A DNA stretch of 64,000 nt from Lagopus muta (taxonomy: Eukaryota > Chordata > Aves > Galliformes > Phasianidae): the NCBI RefSeq assembly GCF_023343835.1, contig NC_064449.1, positions 3,261,778 through 3,325,777 on the forward strand. Direction: 5' to 3'. Positions 62,501-64,000 of this stretch are shown piece after piece. The notes beneath the pieces were generated by a model, which saw only the letters and a program-made list of their open reading frames with translations, did not search any database and had not been told where the DNA came from. The position numbers and the translations under genes are program-made. Positions within the stretch are counted from its first letter, which is position 1. Each line of letters begins with the position of its first letter.

Positions 62501-64000
62501 GGCTGTATAGATGCAGCCTAACCTGGCTGCTCAGGTCTGGTGTTCTGCATCCAGGAAGCAGCACCTGAGCTCACCAGCAGCACCTCCACAGCTCTGGTTG
62601 CTCAGCCTGCTTGCGCCCAACGGTGTGACCTCCTACTTATTTCTCATTTCCAGAAAGTCCTGGGGAGGATGTAAGGGAGGAGTCACTTCCTGTCACATAC
62701 CGCATCCACTTTTAAATAGCACGGTTTCCCCCGCACCAGAAGTGAAAAGAGACCTCTTATACTCCATGTTTAAATTTACAGTCCTGAGCAGCAACCTCAG
62801 CTCATCCCAGGAAAAACACCCTAAGTTAAGGCTTAAGTTGCCTTAAGCTGAACTCACACTCCATCTGGGCAGATGACTGGTTCTGGTGTCAGCGCCGCCG
62901 AGCGCTGGCAGCACTTCCAAAGCCCAGCAGCTCAAACCTCGACTCCTCTGTGGCACAGCTGGGGGAAGCTACCAGACAACGTAACGGCTTGCACGGTTCC
63001 TTCCCATCTTGATTCACCGCGCTCTCAAGCTGAATCCTAAACAACAGGAAACAATTACCAAAAATGGACAAGCTTAAGTCAAAAAATTCTTCTGCTGTTC
63101 TATGAACAGTCTTCTGAAGAATCAGGAAAAGTATGGAAAGAGTTGGCGAGTCACAGCCCCAGCACATCCTGTGACACAGCAGCAGAGCTCACCCCACAGC
63201 TCACACGCTGCTGAGGAGCATAAAGCAGTGCTCTGGCTTTCTGAACTGGGAAGCTGAAGATTGCAAAAGAGAAGTTGGGAAATGTTCTACGTATTTCAAA
63301 GACTCGACCAGATTTCACTCAGTGCTTCAGCTCATGGCTATCAGTGATTCAGATGGGACTGAGGAGGTACCACAGCCCCCAGACGACCGTCTGCCCACAC
63401 GTTACAGCACTCACAGCAGAAGTGGGAGCCGTTTTCAGCCACATTTTTCTGTTACAGCAGCTGGCAACTCCACACCTTAAACCCAAACCTCCAAGAATTC
63501 CATGTGACATTGATACAACAGGCTGCAACTCGCAGCAAAGCCTGCAGCCACAGCACCCAAGCTCTGATGGGGACCACAAATCAGAACACTCACAAGTCCC
63601 CGACAGCAAGAAAAATCATCTGCCATGCTGGAGTGGAGCTGACCCGCAGCAGCAAGCAGCCCAATCTAATATGGCAAGTCCATGTTATATCAGAATAGAA
63701 AGTAAGTCTGCCTCTCAGGCTTGTCCTAAAAATACTTAAGTTGGAATTTCTCAGTCTCATTCTGTTGCCTGCTATGAACCCCACCTGCCACCACGTCTCC
63801 GTCAGAAGCCTCTCCTCCAGAGAGCAAATGAACTGATGTTCATACAGGACGTCACAGCTGGGTCCCCTGAATAAGAGAAGCAACAATCTGCACAAATTAG
63901 ATTGTCTCAGTCTCTCAACCACCAAATTGGAAACAGCTTTGGTCTCCAAGGAGGGTGAGCACAGCCTCTGACAGCGCCCTCCCAGCGCGGCTCTTCTTGT
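53511..64000 (-). other. PXN: PXN intron 1 (partial), no gene recognised
   Basis: 10.5 kb upstream of exon 2 to the window edge. Apart from one CR1 tail and short A-runs it is unique sequence of moderate GC. No ORF here has recognisable domains or splice context, and no sequence able to encode MDDLD with a donor was found on the minus strand. Confidence 0.75.
56803..56957 (+). repeat. CR1 3' tail, plus orientation
   Basis: CCTGGAGGTGTTCAAGGCCAGG, GGCAGCCTGGTCTGGTAT, GAGGTCCCTTCCAACC and terminal ATTCTGTGATTCTGTG. About 155 bp, 5'-truncated. Confidence 0.9.

Overview
The window is animal nuclear DNA, most likely from a galliform bird (chicken or a close relative). The evidence is split genes with GT-AG introns, several CR1-type LINE tails (the typical avian repeat) in both orientations, and near full-length matches to avian paxillin and ribosomal protein P0. 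Exon structures were reconstructed by eye from splice signals, reading phase and recalled vertebrate protein sequences. No alignment or database search was run.

Layout: three genes lie head-to-tail on the minus strand. (1) GCN1 occupies 1-31060. Exon 1 is at 31043-31060, and 48 consecutive coding exons can be chained in frame down to the left edge. They encode about the first 2,105 residues; the C-terminus, including most of the GCN2-binding region, lies beyond position 1. (2) RPLP0 occupies about 31300-33941 and is complete: 7 coding exons plus a non-coding first exon with a 5'-TOP start, 318 residues. (3) PXN (paxillin) runs from its poly(A) signal at 34213 past the right edge. Exons 2-11 are all present (residues 5-559). 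The tiny first exon encoding MDDL was not found and is presumably to the right of 64000.

The three transcription units are unusually tight. About 200 bp separate the RPLP0 poly(A) signal from the GCN1 start, and about 260 bp separate the PXN poly(A) signal from the RPLP0 start. Both junctions are GC/CpG-rich. The first holds a duplicated CTCF-like motif, the second a cluster of CCAAT boxes. Two of the genes serve translation: GCN1 monitors stalled or collided ribosomes and activates the eIF2alpha kinase GCN2, and RPLP0 is the stalk base that binds translational GTPases. Paxillin is a focal-adhesion scaffold with no obvious functional link beyond location.

The most interesting part is the 9.9-kb PXN intron between the exon ending at residue K278 (LD4) and the exon starting at F279. 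It contains three open cassette exons with good acceptors (44088-45161, 43083-43349, 42010-42402), all compatible with phase 0. They would add several hundred residues at the position where mammalian paxillin beta and gamma isoforms are known to carry insertions. Two of their best donors appear to be GC rather than GT. Other points of note are a 436-codon antisense ORF across the last PXN exon and its intron, and a 200-bp pure pyrimidine tract in a GCN1 intron. I found no convincing tRNA, snoRNA, CRISPR array or viral gene.
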